In this document: piece after piece, positions 52,797-63,432 of the stretch
How positions within the stretch are numbered: position 1 is the first letter of the stretch
Layout of the letters: the number at the start of each line of letters is the position of its first letter
NCBI RefSeq assembly: GCF_021502725.1
Contig: NZ_JAKFFS010000002.1
Location: 496,001-560,000, forward strand
Source: Dyadobacter sp. CY345
GTDB taxonomy: Bacteria; Bacteroidota; Bacteroidia; Cytophagales; Spirosomataceae
Direction: 5' to 3'
Length of the DNA stretch: 64,000 bases
Translations under genes and position numbers: made by a program
Notes under the pieces: generated by a model
The model's database searches: none
What the model saw: only the letters and a program-made list of their open reading frames with translations
Told to the model about the DNA's origin: nothing

Positions 52797-55562
52797 CTAT
52801 TCAAACAGACCGAGCTGTGACTTTTCCGAATCAGGATCTTTATCCTTTTTAGGAGCTCTTTTGGATTTCGCCTCTTTTTTACTCTCAGTTTCGTTAATCT
52901 CCGGGTTTTCCTCCTCGGTGCTGATATCCTCTGATTCAGTTATATCCTGCGTTTCAGGTTCTTCAGTTTCCATCGCAGAATCCTGGTTTTCATCTTCATT
53001 CTGATCTTCGATCTCTTCGGCTTCTACTTCCTCAGATGCAGGTTCCTCGATCGGTTCCGGATCAGCCAACGGTTCCAGCCAGCGAATTTCTTTAAATTTA
53101 TCAATCGACAGCTTATAACCCATGGCCTTCCAACCGCGGATATCAATCAAATCTTCTACAACAAATTCTTCGTGCAGCTGATCTCTTTTTTCATTTTTGG
53201 CATGAACAATTTCAAAACGCGGGCGTTTGTCCGTCGACGCCAATATTAATTTACTATTTTTTGCATCACTGATAAATACAAATTTCTTATCCAGCGACGA
53301 AGTTTCAATTGTAAAACGTTTGATAAAATGCTGTTTTTGGCCTCCGTCATAGTATAACGCGGTTATCGGCAGCTTGCTGTCAAATTTCCTTACCAGTAAA
53401 ACCTCATTTGAGACATAATGATTCGTCAGGTCAAAGTTGGTAAGCTCGTAAGAGCCATCTTTGTAAATGACCAAAATATTATCCGTCGATCCGAAATTGC
53501 CGAGATATTCACCACGCTCGTCTCGGTTCAAGCGTCCGATAATCGGATCAAACCACATATCCACACCACCAAGCGTTGAGCGGCCAGCCTGCTTCATCAC
53601 AATTTTCCGAACCGTATATTTGGTAAGAATATTGCCCATGGCACTTCTGTTTTTGATAAGCAGATCGGCAAAATTGAAGTCAAACTGTTTTACTTTGGCC
53701 TTACTTTGAGCCGTCAGACTAACAGTAATGATTTCTGCTTCTCCATTTTCATTTGAAGTGAAATAGGTGATTTTAGATTTCGGCGTACCCTGCGTCAGGT
53801 CATATTCCCTGTCGCGGGTAACGGCAGTAACCTGGAATCTTTTGATGTAGGAAACCCCGGTTTTCCCTTCCAGATATACAACGTTATACACTTTACGCTC
53901 GTCATTTTTGACAAAGACGGCGCAGTGAATAATGTCTTTTCCAACAAAAACTTTATCCTGCACTTTCGTTACCAGGCATTTTCCGTCGCCTCTGAAAACG
54001 ATAATATCATCAATATCCGAGCAGTCCATGACATACTCGTCTTTTTTCAATCCATAACCGATAAAACCTTCGGCACGATTGACATAAAGTTTCTGGTTGT
54101 TGGCAGCAACAATATTTGCGGAGATTTGGTTGAAGGCCATAATTTTCGTCCTTCTTTCTCTTCCTTTTCCGTACTTCTTCAAAAGGTCGCGGAAGTAATC
54201 AACAGCAAAACGGGTGATATTAGCAAGGTTGTCGTCCGTTTCGGTCAACTCCTCCTGCCACTTGCGCATCAGTTCGTCCGCTTTATATCCATCATATTTG
54301 GATATACGTTTGATTCTGATCTCGGTTAATTCTGTAATATCATCGTCTGTAATTTCCCTGTAAAATTGCGGTTTGTAAGGTTCAAGCCCCTTATCAATTG
54401 TTCGGATTACGGCTTCAAAAGTTTCACATTCTTCAATATCGCGATAGATCCTGTTTTCTATGAATATTTTTTCAAGAGAACCGTACAGAATTTTTTCAAG
54501 AAGTGCTAGTCTTCTGATTTCAAGCTCGCGTTTCAGTAAATGAACCGTCTGCTGGGTATTGTATCTCAGAATATCAGTTACACCAACAAAATGAGGCTTA
54601 TTGTCGATAATGACGCAGGCATTCGGAGAAATGGAAACCTCACATTCCGTAAATGCGTAAAGTGCGTCAATGGTAATATCAGGAGAAACGCCGGGAGCAA
54701 GATGCACCTGGATTTCTACATCGGCAGCCGTATTATCAACTACTTTTTTAATTTTTATTTTACCCCCATCGTTCGCCTTGATTATGGAATCGATTAACGA
54801 AGATGTGGTAGTCCCGAATGGAATATCCCGGATCACCAGCATTTTCTTATCTTCTTCCTCAATCCTGGCTCGTACCCGCACTTTTCCGCTGCGGTGGCCG
54901 TCGCCGTAATTGGATACATCAACCTGGCCGCCGGTTAAAAAATCAGGATAGATGATTACTTCTTTTCCCTGTAAAATATTGATCGAAGCCTCGATCAGTT
55001 CGCAAAAATTGTGCGGTAATATTTTGGTTGAAAGGCCAACGGCAATACCTTCAACACCCAACGATAACAAAAGCGGAAATTTGACCGGCAAAGTAACCGG
55101 CTCCCGCTTCCGTCCGTCATAGGATAATTGCCATTCGGTTGTATCGTTGTTGAAAACGATTTCTTTTGAAAATCTTGAAAGTCGTACCTCAATATACCGG
55201 GCAGCAGCAGCACGGTCGCCCGTACGTAAGTCTCCCCAGTTTCCCTGAGTATCAAAAAGCAGTTCTTTTTGGCCAAGGTTAACAATTGCATCATTAATTG
55301 AAGCATCCCCGTGTGGGTGATACTGCATCGTTGATCCGATTACGTTCGCAACTTTATTGAAACGACCATCATCCATTTCATTCAGCGCGTGCAAAATCCG
55401 GCGCTGAACAGGTTTTAAGCCGTCTTCAATGGCTGGCACGGCACGTTCCAAAATTACATAAGAGGCATAATCAAGAAACCAACTTTCGTAAAGGCCCGAT
55501 ACGGGTAATTGACTGTGTAATTCGCTATCTTCTACGTTAGGCGTAGCTCCGTTTTCGTCCAT
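52797..55562 (-). CDS. DNA gyrase/topoisomerase IV subunit A
   Basis: 921 aa. The breakage-reunion domain has YHPHGDASINDA (quinolone region) and AAAARYIEVRLS with the catalytic Tyr123 next to Arg122. A beta-pinwheel C-terminal region follows, and an acidic tail (EEIEDQNEDENQDSAMETEE) with a basic end. It is the ParC-like second type II enzyme of Bacteroidota rather than the canonical gyrA, judging from the divergent pinwheel; no parE/gyrB is adjacent. At the position of gyrase Ser83 there is Ala87. Confidence 0.92.
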   Translation of the reverse strand: MDENGATPNVEDSELHSQLPVSGLYESWFLDYASYVILERAVPAIEDGLKPVQRRILHALNEMDDGRFNKVANVIGSTMQYHPHGDASINDAIVNLGQKELLFDTQGNWGDLRTGDRAAAARYIEVRLSRFSKEIVFNNDTTEWQLSYDGRKREPVTLPVKFPLLLSLGVEGIAVGLSTKILPHNFCELIEASINILQGKEVIIYPDFLTGGQVDVSNYGDGHRSGKVRVRARIEEEDKKMLVIRDIPFGTTTSSLIDSIIKANDGGKIKIKKVVDNTAADVEIQVHLAPGVSPDITIDALYAFTECEVSISPNACVIIDNKPHFVGVTDILRYNTQQTVHLLKRELEIRRLALLEKILYGSLEKIFIENRIYRDIEECETFEAVIRTIDKGLEPYKPQFYREITDDDITELTEIRIKRISKYDGYKADELMRKWQEELTETDDNLANITRFAVDYFRDLLKKYGKGRERRTKIMAFNQISANIVAANNQKLYVNRAEGFIGYGLKKDEYVMDCSDIDDIIVFRGDGKCLVTKVQDKVFVGKDIIHCAVFVKNDERKVYNVVYLEGKTGVSYIKRFQVTAVTRDREYDLTQGTPKSKITYFTSNENGEAEIITVSLTAQSKAKVKQFDFNFADLLIKNRSAMGNILTKYTVRKIVMKQAGRSTLGGVDMWFDPIIGRLNRDERGEYLGNFGSTDNILVIYKDGSYELTNFDLTNHYVSNEVLLVRKFDSKLPITALYYDGGQKQHFIKRFTIETSSLDKKFVFISDAKNSKLILASTDKRPRFEIVHAKNEKRDQLHEEFVVEDLIDIRGWKAMGYKLSIDKFKEIRWLEPLADPEPIEEPASEEVEAEEIEDQNEDENQDSAMETEEPETQDITESEDISTEEENPEINETESKKEAKSKRAPKKDKDPDSEKSQLGLFE

Positions 55563-55738
55563 AAATTGAGGCGGAAACTAAGGGTTTAAATGCTGTAAAA
55601 TTTTTATAAAATCGTCTGCTTATCGGTTTTCCGTACATGGATAATCGATTTTTGAAGGATTAAAATGCACGAAGATTGCCGGCTGGCCAGGACTAAAATA
55701 CTCGCTAATATACGAAAAAAAGACATTATTTCCCAGTT

Positions 55739-56383
55739 TCAGGCATCAGAATCAACCGCCTTTAACACGGTGAGGAGTTCACTGATCATCATGGCCGTGG
55801 CTCCCCAGATTTTATATCCGTTCACCTCATAATGCGGTGCAGTGATATTGACGCCGCGAACCTGCATCTCGCTGGATCCAATGATTGAAACATCGGAAAT
55901 GTGACTTAATTTGATCTCAAAGATATCCTCAACTTCCCGCGGATCAGGAAAAAAATCGGGACGATACGGCATTGCGGCTACAACTGGTAAAACATAAAAG
56001 TTGCTGGGTGGAATGAACAGCTCCGTTAAAATACCCAGGACTTTTACATCGTTCAGCCGCAATCCAATTTCTTCCTGTGCTTCGCGTAATGCAGTCCTTA
56101 TCAGGTTTTCATCTGTTCTTTCATAACGTCCTCCCGGGAAAGCAACCTGCCCGGAATGCACGCCATCGTAAGCCGGACGAAGTATCAATGGGAAATAAAT
56201 CTCCCCTTTGTATGGATAAAAAAGAATAAGCACGGCACTCTTCCTAGTCCGTTCATTCGGCTTGACCGTAAGACGGAGCTTGGAACTTGACTGCATGAAC
56301 TGGTGAGCGGATTCACCAGGAAGTGGATCTTTTAATTTTTTAAGCAATTCATTCGTAAAAAACGAGAAAGATCCCTGAGCCAT
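55739..56383 (-). CDS. CoA-type NUDIX pyrophosphatase
   Basis: 214 aa. The NUDIX box is GRYERTDENLIRTALREAQEEIGL-like (positions of G, E-x7-RE-x2-EE-x-G are all kept) preceded by the NuCoA signature LRPAYDGVHSGQVAFPGG. The family splits CoA and acyl-CoA to phosphopantetheine. It precedes the topoisomerase gene, with 176 bases between. Confidence 0.9.
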   Translation of the reverse strand: MAQGSFSFFTNELLKKLKDPLPGESAHQFMQSSSKLRLTVKPNERTRKSAVLILFYPYKGEIYFPLILRPAYDGVHSGQVAFPGGRYERTDENLIRTALREAQEEIGLRLNDVKVLGILTELFIPPSNFYVLPVVAAMPYRPDFFPDPREVEDIFEIKLSHISDVSIIGSSEMQVRGVNITAPHYEVNGYKIWGATAMMISELLTVLKAVDSDA

Positions 56384-56578
56384 AGAGGCGATTAAAATTA
56401 ACTTTATTGAGTGTCAGTATACCAGTAACAGAACAAATCAGCTTAGAGTTTCACGGGAATTATTTGGGTTCCACGAAGTAAACCGGTTAATTGAATAACG
56501 GTTACTTATTAATTCCCCGGCTGATTTTGTGAGTTTAACAATGTTACTAAATATTTTTTTGTAAGCCAAATGATAAAT

Positions 56579-58156
56579 TTAAACCGAAGCATACAGGCCA
56601 ACAAGTTGCTCGGCGCAACGCTGTCCGTCCATGGCCGCAGACATAATTCCACCAGCATAACCTGCGCCTTCTCCGCACGGAAAAAGTCCTTTCACAACAG
56701 GATGTTCACAAGTGTCGCGCTCTCTCGGGATTCTTACCGGTGAGGAAGTGCGGCTTTCCACTCCGATCAGCTGCGCATCTCCGGACAAATAACCTTTCAT
56801 TTTTCTTCCAAAATCAGTTAACGCATCCCGGAGGGGGAAAGCGATGTTTGACGGAAGTACTTCATATAGATCGACTGGCGTTATACCAGGTTGGTAAGAA
56901 GTTTCACGAAGCTGGCCAGACATTTTTTTGTTGACAAAATCCGTAGCCAGCTGTGCAGGTGCAGTTTGCGTGGCGCCTGCGAAACTGCATGCAGCCTGTT
57001 CAATTTCCTTTTGAAACTGTAATCCAGCCAGGGCACCAAACTCGCGGTAAGGTGCAATGTCAATATCTTCAACGGAAACTACGATGCCGGAGTTTGCAAA
57101 CGGGGAATCACGACGGGAGGGAGACATTCCGTTCACGACAACCTCGCCCGAAGCTGTCGCCGCCGGTACAATAAAACCACCCGGGCACATACAAAACGAG
57201 AAAACGCCTCGCTGAACGCCCTGATATCTGGTTTGGGTTACCAGGCTATAAGAAGCAGCAGGAAGATAAGGTCCACGATCAGTTTCGCAGTGATATTGAA
57301 TTTTGTCAATCACATTTTGCGGATGTTCGATCCGCACACCCATAGCGAAGGATTTACTTTCAATCAGAACTTTCCGGTTATCCAGTAATTCATAAATATC
57401 TCTTGCCGAATGGCCTGTTGCAAGGATTACCCCAATTCCGATATGTTCTGTATTGTCATCGGTAATAACTCCTTTCAGGATATTTCCCTCCAATATCAGG
57501 TCGGTAACCTTCGTATCGAAATGAATTTCTCCACCTGCTTCCAGAATACTTTTACGCATTTCAGCGACAACCATCGGCAATTTATTGGTGCCGATATGCG
57601 GATGTGTATCAATAAGAATTTGCTCATTAGCACCATGGCCAACAAATATTTCCAGCACCCGGCGTATATCTCCGCGTTTGTTTGAGCGGGTATATAGTTT
57701 TCCGTCAGAATAGGTCCCGGCACCACCTTCTCCGAAACAATAATTAGATTCTGCATTGACGATGTGCTCCTTATTAATGGCCGCCAGATCACGGCGTCTT
57801 GCCCGGACATCTTTACCACGTTCGAAGAGGATCGGTTTTATTCCTAATTCGATTAAACGTAAGGCTGCGAACATACCCGCAGGTCCGCATCCAACGATAA
57901 GCGCTTTTGGGCGGTTGGTTACATCCGGATAATGTAAAGGCGTCTGAATAAGTGAGGGCGGTAATTCATTTATATAAACTTCTGCCTGCACATTTATCTT
58001 TACCTGCCTACTCCGGGCATCAATGGACTGGCGGGTTTTTCTGATAAACGGGTTATCATCGGGCCGTAAACGAAGTTTTTTGTTAATAAACTGACGAAAG
58101 GCGTCATCGTCCAGAGCAACCTCTGGTGAAAGTGTAAGTTGAAATGTCTGCTGCAT
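56579..58156 (-). CDS. COG2509-like FAD-dependent oxidoreductase
   Basis: 525 aa. An N-terminal ~90-residue region (LRLRPDDNPFIRKTRQSIDA) comes before the Rossmann motif ALIVGCGPAGMFAALRL; ESNYCFGEGGAGTYSDGKLY and the C-terminal LFPCGEGAGYAGGIMSAAMDG are the family's clear marks. Widely conserved, annotated as NAD(P)/FAD-dependent; the reaction is unknown. TAACTTTGC (58187-58195) may be a -7 box. Confidence 0.9.
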   Translation of the reverse strand: MQQTFQLTLSPEVALDDDAFRQFINKKLRLRPDDNPFIRKTRQSIDARSRQVKINVQAEVYINELPPSLIQTPLHYPDVTNRPKALIVGCGPAGMFAALRLIELGIKPILFERGKDVRARRRDLAAINKEHIVNAESNYCFGEGGAGTYSDGKLYTRSNKRGDIRRVLEIFVGHGANEQILIDTHPHIGTNKLPMVVAEMRKSILEAGGEIHFDTKVTDLILEGNILKGVITDDNTEHIGIGVILATGHSARDIYELLDNRKVLIESKSFAMGVRIEHPQNVIDKIQYHCETDRGPYLPAASYSLVTQTRYQGVQRGVFSFCMCPGGFIVPAATASGEVVVNGMSPSRRDSPFANSGIVVSVEDIDIAPYREFGALAGLQFQKEIEQAACSFAGATQTAPAQLATDFVNKKMSGQLRETSYQPGITPVDLYEVLPSNIAFPLRDALTDFGRKMKGYLSGDAQLIGVESRTSSPVRIPRERDTCEHPVVKGLFPCGEGAGYAGGIMSAAMDGQRCAEQLVGLYASV

Positions 58157-58227
58157 TGATCTGAAAGGGATTTATCCTTTAATAATGCAAAGTTAAGAAA
58201 TTTTTGCTTGCGATGTTTTGAAGAATT

Positions 58228-59625
58228 TTACTTAACCTTTTCCATTTCGATGGCATACTTGCCAATATTAATCAATGGAATTTGTGCCCGATAGGTTGTA
58301 TTTAAAACTTTGATTACTTCATTGGCCAGCACAGCCTGTCCAACTGCGGTTGGGTAAATGCCGTCAGCTGAGAAAAAGTTGCCATTTGGATACGAAGGAT
58401 CAATTTTAAAACCGTCCTCAGAAATGTAATTACCAGCCATTATTTTTTTATAAACAACATAAAAATCAACAACGCCGTAATTGTATTCTTTGGACCATCT
58501 TACCAAAAGATCATTATAAAGATTCGGACGGGCTATTTCCGCTTTTCTTATTACATCAATATCTGTCAGATTTGAATTCTTGTTTGACCCATCGTAGAAG
58601 TTAACTACGGTTGCGGTTGGTAAAAAAAGTGATTCAGCGTTAACGGCCATGGGATGATCGGTATTTTCGGCTTGTACACCAATGACTTTTCCATTTTTTT
58701 TCATCAAAGTCTCGTAAGAAAACCAGTGGAAATATGGGAAATCAATCACATCAGGAACAGTTGCATAGACATACCTGGCTCCTTTTTCTTGCAGATAATT
58801 CCTGATGGTCTGTTCCCATGTAAATGTACTTCCGCCATACCCACCTCCCCCATTTATATTTGCTGAAATCAAAACATCAAGACCGCTTTCGACCAAAGCA
58901 AGATCAGGTTTTAATGTTTTAGCATATTCATTCAGAGATTCATATTCCTCACCTACAAACCTACCTATCAAAGAAGCATTCAGTCGCTTATGATCCCATA
59001 AATAATTGATATTTGAAAGGTTGGCTGGCATCGGATTGTTCTTATAAAAATCAACATAATGGTCCAGTTCCTGTTTGGGATTGAGGTAAAAAATATTGTT
59101 TCCGCTTCCAGGGATAGCAAAATTGTTTACCGGTTTTCCATTGTAAGTTTTCATATAAACAGAACCTTTCTCCATCCGTGCGGTATTATTTATTACTTCC
59201 TGAAAAAATGGCATCGAAGAAGATTTTTCTCTGACCAGATAACCCGTCCCGTTTCCATTCTCGGTTTCAAATAGCGCCTGGTTAAAATTTGTTAATCCCA
59301 TTTGTCTGGCAACGAGATTAGGGTAGGAGGTAAGTTGCCCCTGGCGATATAATCCTCCGTCGCGGTAGCCGGCAGCATTGCCGTCGCCGATCGCGATCAT
59401 AAAAGGTTCAAGGCCATTGGCAATTTTCAAATCGCCCAAATTCACGGAACCTGCCGCCGGCGCCCATGCAAAAGAAGGGTCTGCCTTGACAGGAATTGAA
59501 ATTTCGCCAGCCTTTAACGGGTTATCAATGTTGGTATAAGGGGAAGGTGAATCTTTATCTTTATTACATGATAAAATACAAATCGAAACAAGCAGCAACG
59601 TAAGAAAAGCATAACTTTTTTTCAT
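58228..59625 (-). CDS. SGNH-fold lipoprotein lacking catalytic Ser and His
   Basis: 465 aa. Lipobox ILSC (Cys20). Family relatives have G(N/D)S-x-T-A-G-YRDGGLYR; here it is IGDGNAAGYRDGGLYR, with Gly82 where the nucleophile should be. At the end ADGIYPTAVGQAVLANE has Tyr424 where the His of Asp-x2-His is expected (Asp421 kept). The overall fold and length otherwise agree with the secreted SGNH/GDSL-type esterases of Bacteroidota. Either a non-catalytic binding protein or an enzyme with a changed site. Confidence 0.85.
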   Translation of the reverse strand: MKKSYAFLTLLLVSICILSCNKDKDSPSPYTNIDNPLKAGEISIPVKADPSFAWAPAAGSVNLGDLKIANGLEPFMIAIGDGNAAGYRDGGLYRQGQLTSYPNLVARQMGLTNFNQALFETENGNGTGYLVREKSSSMPFFQEVINNTARMEKGSVYMKTYNGKPVNNFAIPGSGNNIFYLNPKQELDHYVDFYKNNPMPANLSNINYLWDHKRLNASLIGRFVGEEYESLNEYAKTLKPDLALVESGLDVLISANINGGGGYGGSTFTWEQTIRNYLQEKGARYVYATVPDVIDFPYFHWFSYETLMKKNGKVIGVQAENTDHPMAVNAESLFLPTATVVNFYDGSNKNSNLTDIDVIRKAEIARPNLYNDLLVRWSKEYNYGVVDFYVVYKKIMAGNYISEDGFKIDPSYPNGNFFSADGIYPTAVGQAVLANEVIKVLNTTYRAQIPLINIGKYAIEMEKVK

Positions 59626-59830
59626 GGTTTTGTCAGGTTTACGTGAGTAGCAGATAAGTATAATAAAGGTGAATAAAAAGTTTAAAATTTACAAAAAAAT
59701 CCCTTGTTAATTGAAATTTAAGTTGCTTACTACCAGTGAAGAGTGAATTTTAAATAAGGATTTTTTGGAACGTAAAATTTTGTCCCAATATTGCGGAACA
59801 AAAAATCCTGAACCTTAACATACGCCTCTT

Positions 59831-61648
59831 GTGAATCGAATCCTCTGGACACTCGTTTTCTTTCCTTTTTTTCTTAAAGCGCAGAACATTAAAGTGCTGA
59901 CCAATCATATAGGTTATGAAAGTACTCAGGCTAAAAAAGCCATTATTATAAGTGAAAAAAAGATAAACATTCCTTCTTTCAAATTGGTCGAATCAGAGAC
60001 CGGAAAAGTTGTTTTTTCCGGGAAGCCGGTTTTCAGCGGCCCGGTTGGGAAATGGAAAAACTGGCTTTTCTGGACAATCGATTTCAGCGCCTTCAATGGA
60101 AACGGTTCCTATATTATTCAGGCTCAGAGCGCTAATAAATTAGCCGCTTCTTATCCGTTTGTTATCGGTAAAAATGTGCTTGAACAGTCAACGCTTTCTA
60201 ACGTAATTTACTATTTTAAAGGTCAGCGAAGTTCCGGATTGCTGGACGCGGCTGATCATCACCTGGTTCTTTCTGGTCAAACAAAAGATACGATCGATGC
60301 CCATGGTGGCTGGTATGATGCTTCCGGAGATTATGGCAAACATTTGTCGCATCTTACTTTTTCATCCTATTTCAATCCGCAGCAAATTTCATTAACGGCA
60401 TGGAGCTTATTCAAAACCTATGCTTTATTAACCCAAAAAACAGGTACTGATTTTCGTCAGTATAATCAAAGGTTACTGGATGAAGCCATGTATGGTGCGG
60501 ATTATTTAGTACGGATGCAAGTTGAAAATGGCTCGTTTTATCGCTCGGTTTCGGCACCCGGACCAGGGAAACTTGCAAAAGACCGGGTGATCAGAGCGGA
60601 AGACCAGAGTTACCGGATCAAACAAAATAAGGACCAATCATTTAATGACAGTGACAAATCAAATGACTGGAAAAGTTATCAGGTAAGCTATCGGTCGGGT
60701 GGCGGTGTGAGCATTGCGGCACTGGCGATGGCGTCAGCATATGATACTTCCGGTGAGTTTTCTAATAAAGAATATTTGATTGCTGCGGAACGGGCGTTCG
60801 ATTTTCTCGAAAAAAATAATGTGCAAATGACCAATGATGGCAAGGAAAATATCGTGGACGACTATTGCGCATTGAGCGCCGCAACCGAATTATTGAAGGC
60901 AACAGGGAAAGATATATATGCAAAAGCCGCCGCCGAACGAGCTAATCAGCTTTTGGCCAGATTAGTTTCCGGAGATAACCAAACCGACTATTGGCGGGCC
61001 GATGATAAAGATCGTCCGTTTTTTCATCCTTCTGACGCAGGTTTCCCTGTGACAAGTCTGATTTATTATTTCCCATTCGCTGCTGAACAGAACCAGAAAA
61101 AAATCAAAGAAGCAATTAAAAGATCTCTGGCTCATGAGCTTAAAATTACCATTGAAGTCAAAAATCCGTTTGGATATAGCAGGCAGTTTGTGCAGGATAC
61201 GCTGGGGCGCAGGAAGGCGACTTTTTTCTTTTCTCACGGCAGTGACGCATCGCCCTGGTGGCAGGGAGAAAATGCCCGGATTGCGTCGATGGCTGCCGCT
61301 GCCCGTTTAGCTGCGCCGCTTTTCGCTGATGACAAGGTATTCAAAGAAAATCTGGAAAAATTTGCGCTGAATCAGCTTAACTGGATTTTAGGACTGAATC
61401 CCTATGACGCGAGTATGCTGCAAGGGTCGGGACATAACAATCCTGCGTATGGTTTTTTCGGAACTTTTGAGTATACAAATGCGCCAGGTGGAATCGCCAA
61501 TGGAATTACTTCCGGACTGGAAGATGAAGATGATATTGATTTCAATTTGTCTTACGCAAAAACAGGTAAAGACAATGACTGGCGCTGGGCAGAACAATGG
61601 CTTCCGCATGCGGCCTGGTATATGCTGGCGATTTCTGCGAGACAATGA
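59831..61648 (+). CDS. Secreted glycoside hydrolase family 9 (endoglucanase-like)
   Basis: 605 aa from GTG 59831; signal peptide (LWTLVFFPFFLKAQ). N-terminal Ig-like CelD_N domain (~20-110), then the (alpha/alpha)6 GH9 domain. Active site pieces: DAHGGWYDASGDYGKH (Asp163 and Asp167 region) and the proton donor Glu588 in WRWAEQWLPHA. LNQLNWILGLNPYDASM is a late GH9 hallmark. Probable substrates are beta-glucans or related oligosaccharides. No T9SS domain is present. Confidence 0.9.
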   Translation: MNRILWTLVFFPFFLKAQNIKVLTNHIGYESTQAKKAIIISEKKINIPSFKLVESETGKVVFSGKPVFSGPVGKWKNWLFWTIDFSAFNGNGSYIIQAQSANKLAASYPFVIGKNVLEQSTLSNVIYYFKGQRSSGLLDAADHHLVLSGQTKDTIDAHGGWYDASGDYGKHLSHLTFSSYFNPQQISLTAWSLFKTYALLTQKTGTDFRQYNQRLLDEAMYGADYLVRMQVENGSFYRSVSAPGPGKLAKDRVIRAEDQSYRIKQNKDQSFNDSDKSNDWKSYQVSYRSGGGVSIAALAMASAYDTSGEFSNKEYLIAAERAFDFLEKNNVQMTNDGKENIVDDYCALSAATELLKATGKDIYAKAAAERANQLLARLVSGDNQTDYWRADDKDRPFFHPSDAGFPVTSLIYYFPFAAEQNQKKIKEAIKRSLAHELKITIEVKNPFGYSRQFVQDTLGRRKATFFFSHGSDASPWWQGENARIASMAAAARLAAPLFADDKVFKENLEKFALNQLNWILGLNPYDASMLQGSGHNNPAYGFFGTFEYTNAPGGIANGITSGLEDEDDIDFNLSYAKTGKDNDWRWAEQWLPHAAWYMLAISARQ

Positions 61649-61666
61649 ATTTTACTAAATCCTATT

Positions 61667-62008
61667 TCAACCTGAGATAGGTCTTGGGATAAAAAGAGCT
61701 ACGAGCACCATCGCCAGCGTAATCAGTGCAGCTAACACTTTATTAAACCGAAGAGATTTGTTTTTAGTCAGGTATCCAATAAAAACTGCTATACTGGAAG
61801 TTACCATCCAAATTAGGAAATGATAACTTAGAGGAAGACGGGAGTTGTTGAAATAATACTCTGCATACATCACACCAATTTGATATAGTGCACTTGAATT
61901 TAACATAAAAAATACAAATGACCATTTCTGTTTCTTAGTTATCTCGAACTTTTGATTTTCGGTATTTCTCAGTCTGTCAAGGCGTTCTTGTGGAAAAACA
62001 GGTCTCAT
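61667..62008 (-). CDS. Small membrane protein of unknown function
   Basis: 113 aa with three hydrophobic segments (FVFFMLNSSALYQIGVM, FLIWMVTSSIAVFIGYL, VLAALITLAMVLVALFIP) and a charged start. No family recognised. Convergent to the GH9 gene with an 18-base gap; codon use similar to neighbours. Confidence 0.6.
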   Translation of the reverse strand: MRPVFPQERLDRLRNTENQKFEITKKQKWSFVFFMLNSSALYQIGVMYAEYYFNNSRLPLSYHFLIWMVTSSIAVFIGYLTKNKSLRFNKVLAALITLAMVLVALFIPRPISG

Positions 62009-62267
62009 GATTGATAGGCAGTAAAGTCGTTTGAATTCTAAAAACCAAGGATTTGGTCATTTACTCAGTTTAAATTCAGGGCATAATATCTTATTTTGAT
62101 TGCTATAAATATAATACACCGTAACAAAATAACTCCGGTGATTTTACCCTATTTTAATCAAATTTTGAATATTAAAATGATGAGAAGAATGACTTTTGGC
62201 TCTTTTGGTAAGGTTTTTTGTGTTTTAAAGTCGTAACTTTTGAAATCCTCATCAAACGAACTACACC

Positions 62268-63431
62268 ATGCTAACCACTGATTTTTTTAAAATAGAGGAG
62301 TTGCTAACGCCAGAGCAGCGCTTGATCACTCAGGTCGTAAAGGAATTTTGTGATATTGAAATAAAACCAGTCATTGAAGGATATGCGCAAAGGGCAGAAT
62401 TTCCGCTGCAATTCGTGCGAAAATTTGGTGAGCTTGGCGTTTTTGGTCCCACAATTCCTAGGGAATATGGCGGCGGCGGACTGGATTATGTCAGTTATGG
62501 ATTGATGTGCCAGGAAATTGAGCGTGGCGATTCTTCCATGCGTTCAACGGTTTCTGTTCAGAGTTCACTGGTCATGTGGCCGATTTATCAGTTTGGTTCT
62601 GAGGAGCAGAAGCAAAAATATCTGCCGGGACTGGGTAAAGGAGAGATTCTGGGCTGTTTCGGTCTGACGGAGCCGGATTATGGTTCGGATCCCGGAGGTT
62701 TAAAAACAACGATATCCAAAACTCAGGGAGGCTATTTGCTGAATGGTTCGAAAATGTGGATTTCAAACGCCCCGTTTGCTGATATTGCAGTTGTTTGGGC
62801 GCGGAATGAAGATGGCCGTGTGCAGGGTGTTATCGTAGACAGGGGAATGCCGGGTTTTACGACAGCAACTATTCACGGAAAATGGTCGCTTCGTGCGAGT
62901 GCTACCGGTGAATTGATTTTTGATAAGGTACTTATCCCAAAAGAAAATATTTTGCCGGATGCTGTTGGTCTTAAAGCGGCTTTACAATGTCTGGATCACG
63001 CGCGTTTTGGCGTTGCCTGGGGTGCCATCGGCGTTGCCCTGGATTGTTATGAAACGGCGCTTAAATATTCGGGAGAAAGATTTCAGTTTAATAAACCGAT
63101 CAGCTCCTTCCAGTTGGTTCAGAAAAAACTGGCTGAAATGCTAACTGAAATTACTAAAGCGCAATTGTTATCCTGGCGTTTGGGGACGTTGATGAACGAT
63201 TCACGTGCTACGACAAGTCAGATATCAATGGCAAAAAGGAATAATGTGGAAATGGCTTTGCAGGTGGCCAGAGAATCCCGCCAGATACTTGGTGCGATGG
63301 GGATCACGGATTCATTCCCAATTATGCGCCACATGATGAACCTAGAATCTGTCATGACTTATGAGGGAACACACGATATCCATTTACTGATTTTAGGCGC
63401 AGAAATAACGGGTAATCCGGCGTTTAAATAA
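62268..63431 (+). CDS. Acyl-CoA dehydrogenase, glutaryl-CoA dehydrogenase-like
   Basis: 387 aa. FAD-dependent oxidation of an acyl-CoA. LGCFGLTEPDYGSDPGGL, KMWISNAPFADIAVVWA, DHARFGVAWGAIG and the catalytic Glu in MTYEGTHDIHLLILG all match the glutaryl-CoA dehydrogenase group, which also decarboxylates. No lysine/tryptophan pathway genes are beside it, so substrate is inferred. Convergent with the desaturase gene, stop codons almost touching. Confidence 0.9.
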   Translation: MLTTDFFKIEELLTPEQRLITQVVKEFCDIEIKPVIEGYAQRAEFPLQFVRKFGELGVFGPTIPREYGGGGLDYVSYGLMCQEIERGDSSMRSTVSVQSSLVMWPIYQFGSEEQKQKYLPGLGKGEILGCFGLTEPDYGSDPGGLKTTISKTQGGYLLNGSKMWISNAPFADIAVVWARNEDGRVQGVIVDRGMPGFTTATIHGKWSLRASATGELIFDKVLIPKENILPDAVGLKAALQCLDHARFGVAWGAIGVALDCYETALKYSGERFQFNKPISSFQLVQKKLAEMLTEITKAQLLSWRLGTLMNDSRATTSQISMAKRNNVEMALQVARESRQILGAMGITDSFPIMRHMMNLESVMTYEGTHDIHLLILGAEITGNPAFK

Positions 63432-63432
63432 A

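Noticed and set aside
52797..55562. Canonical gyrA
   Set aside because: The acidic tail and divergent C-terminal region fit the ParC-like second subunit better; kept without a symbol.
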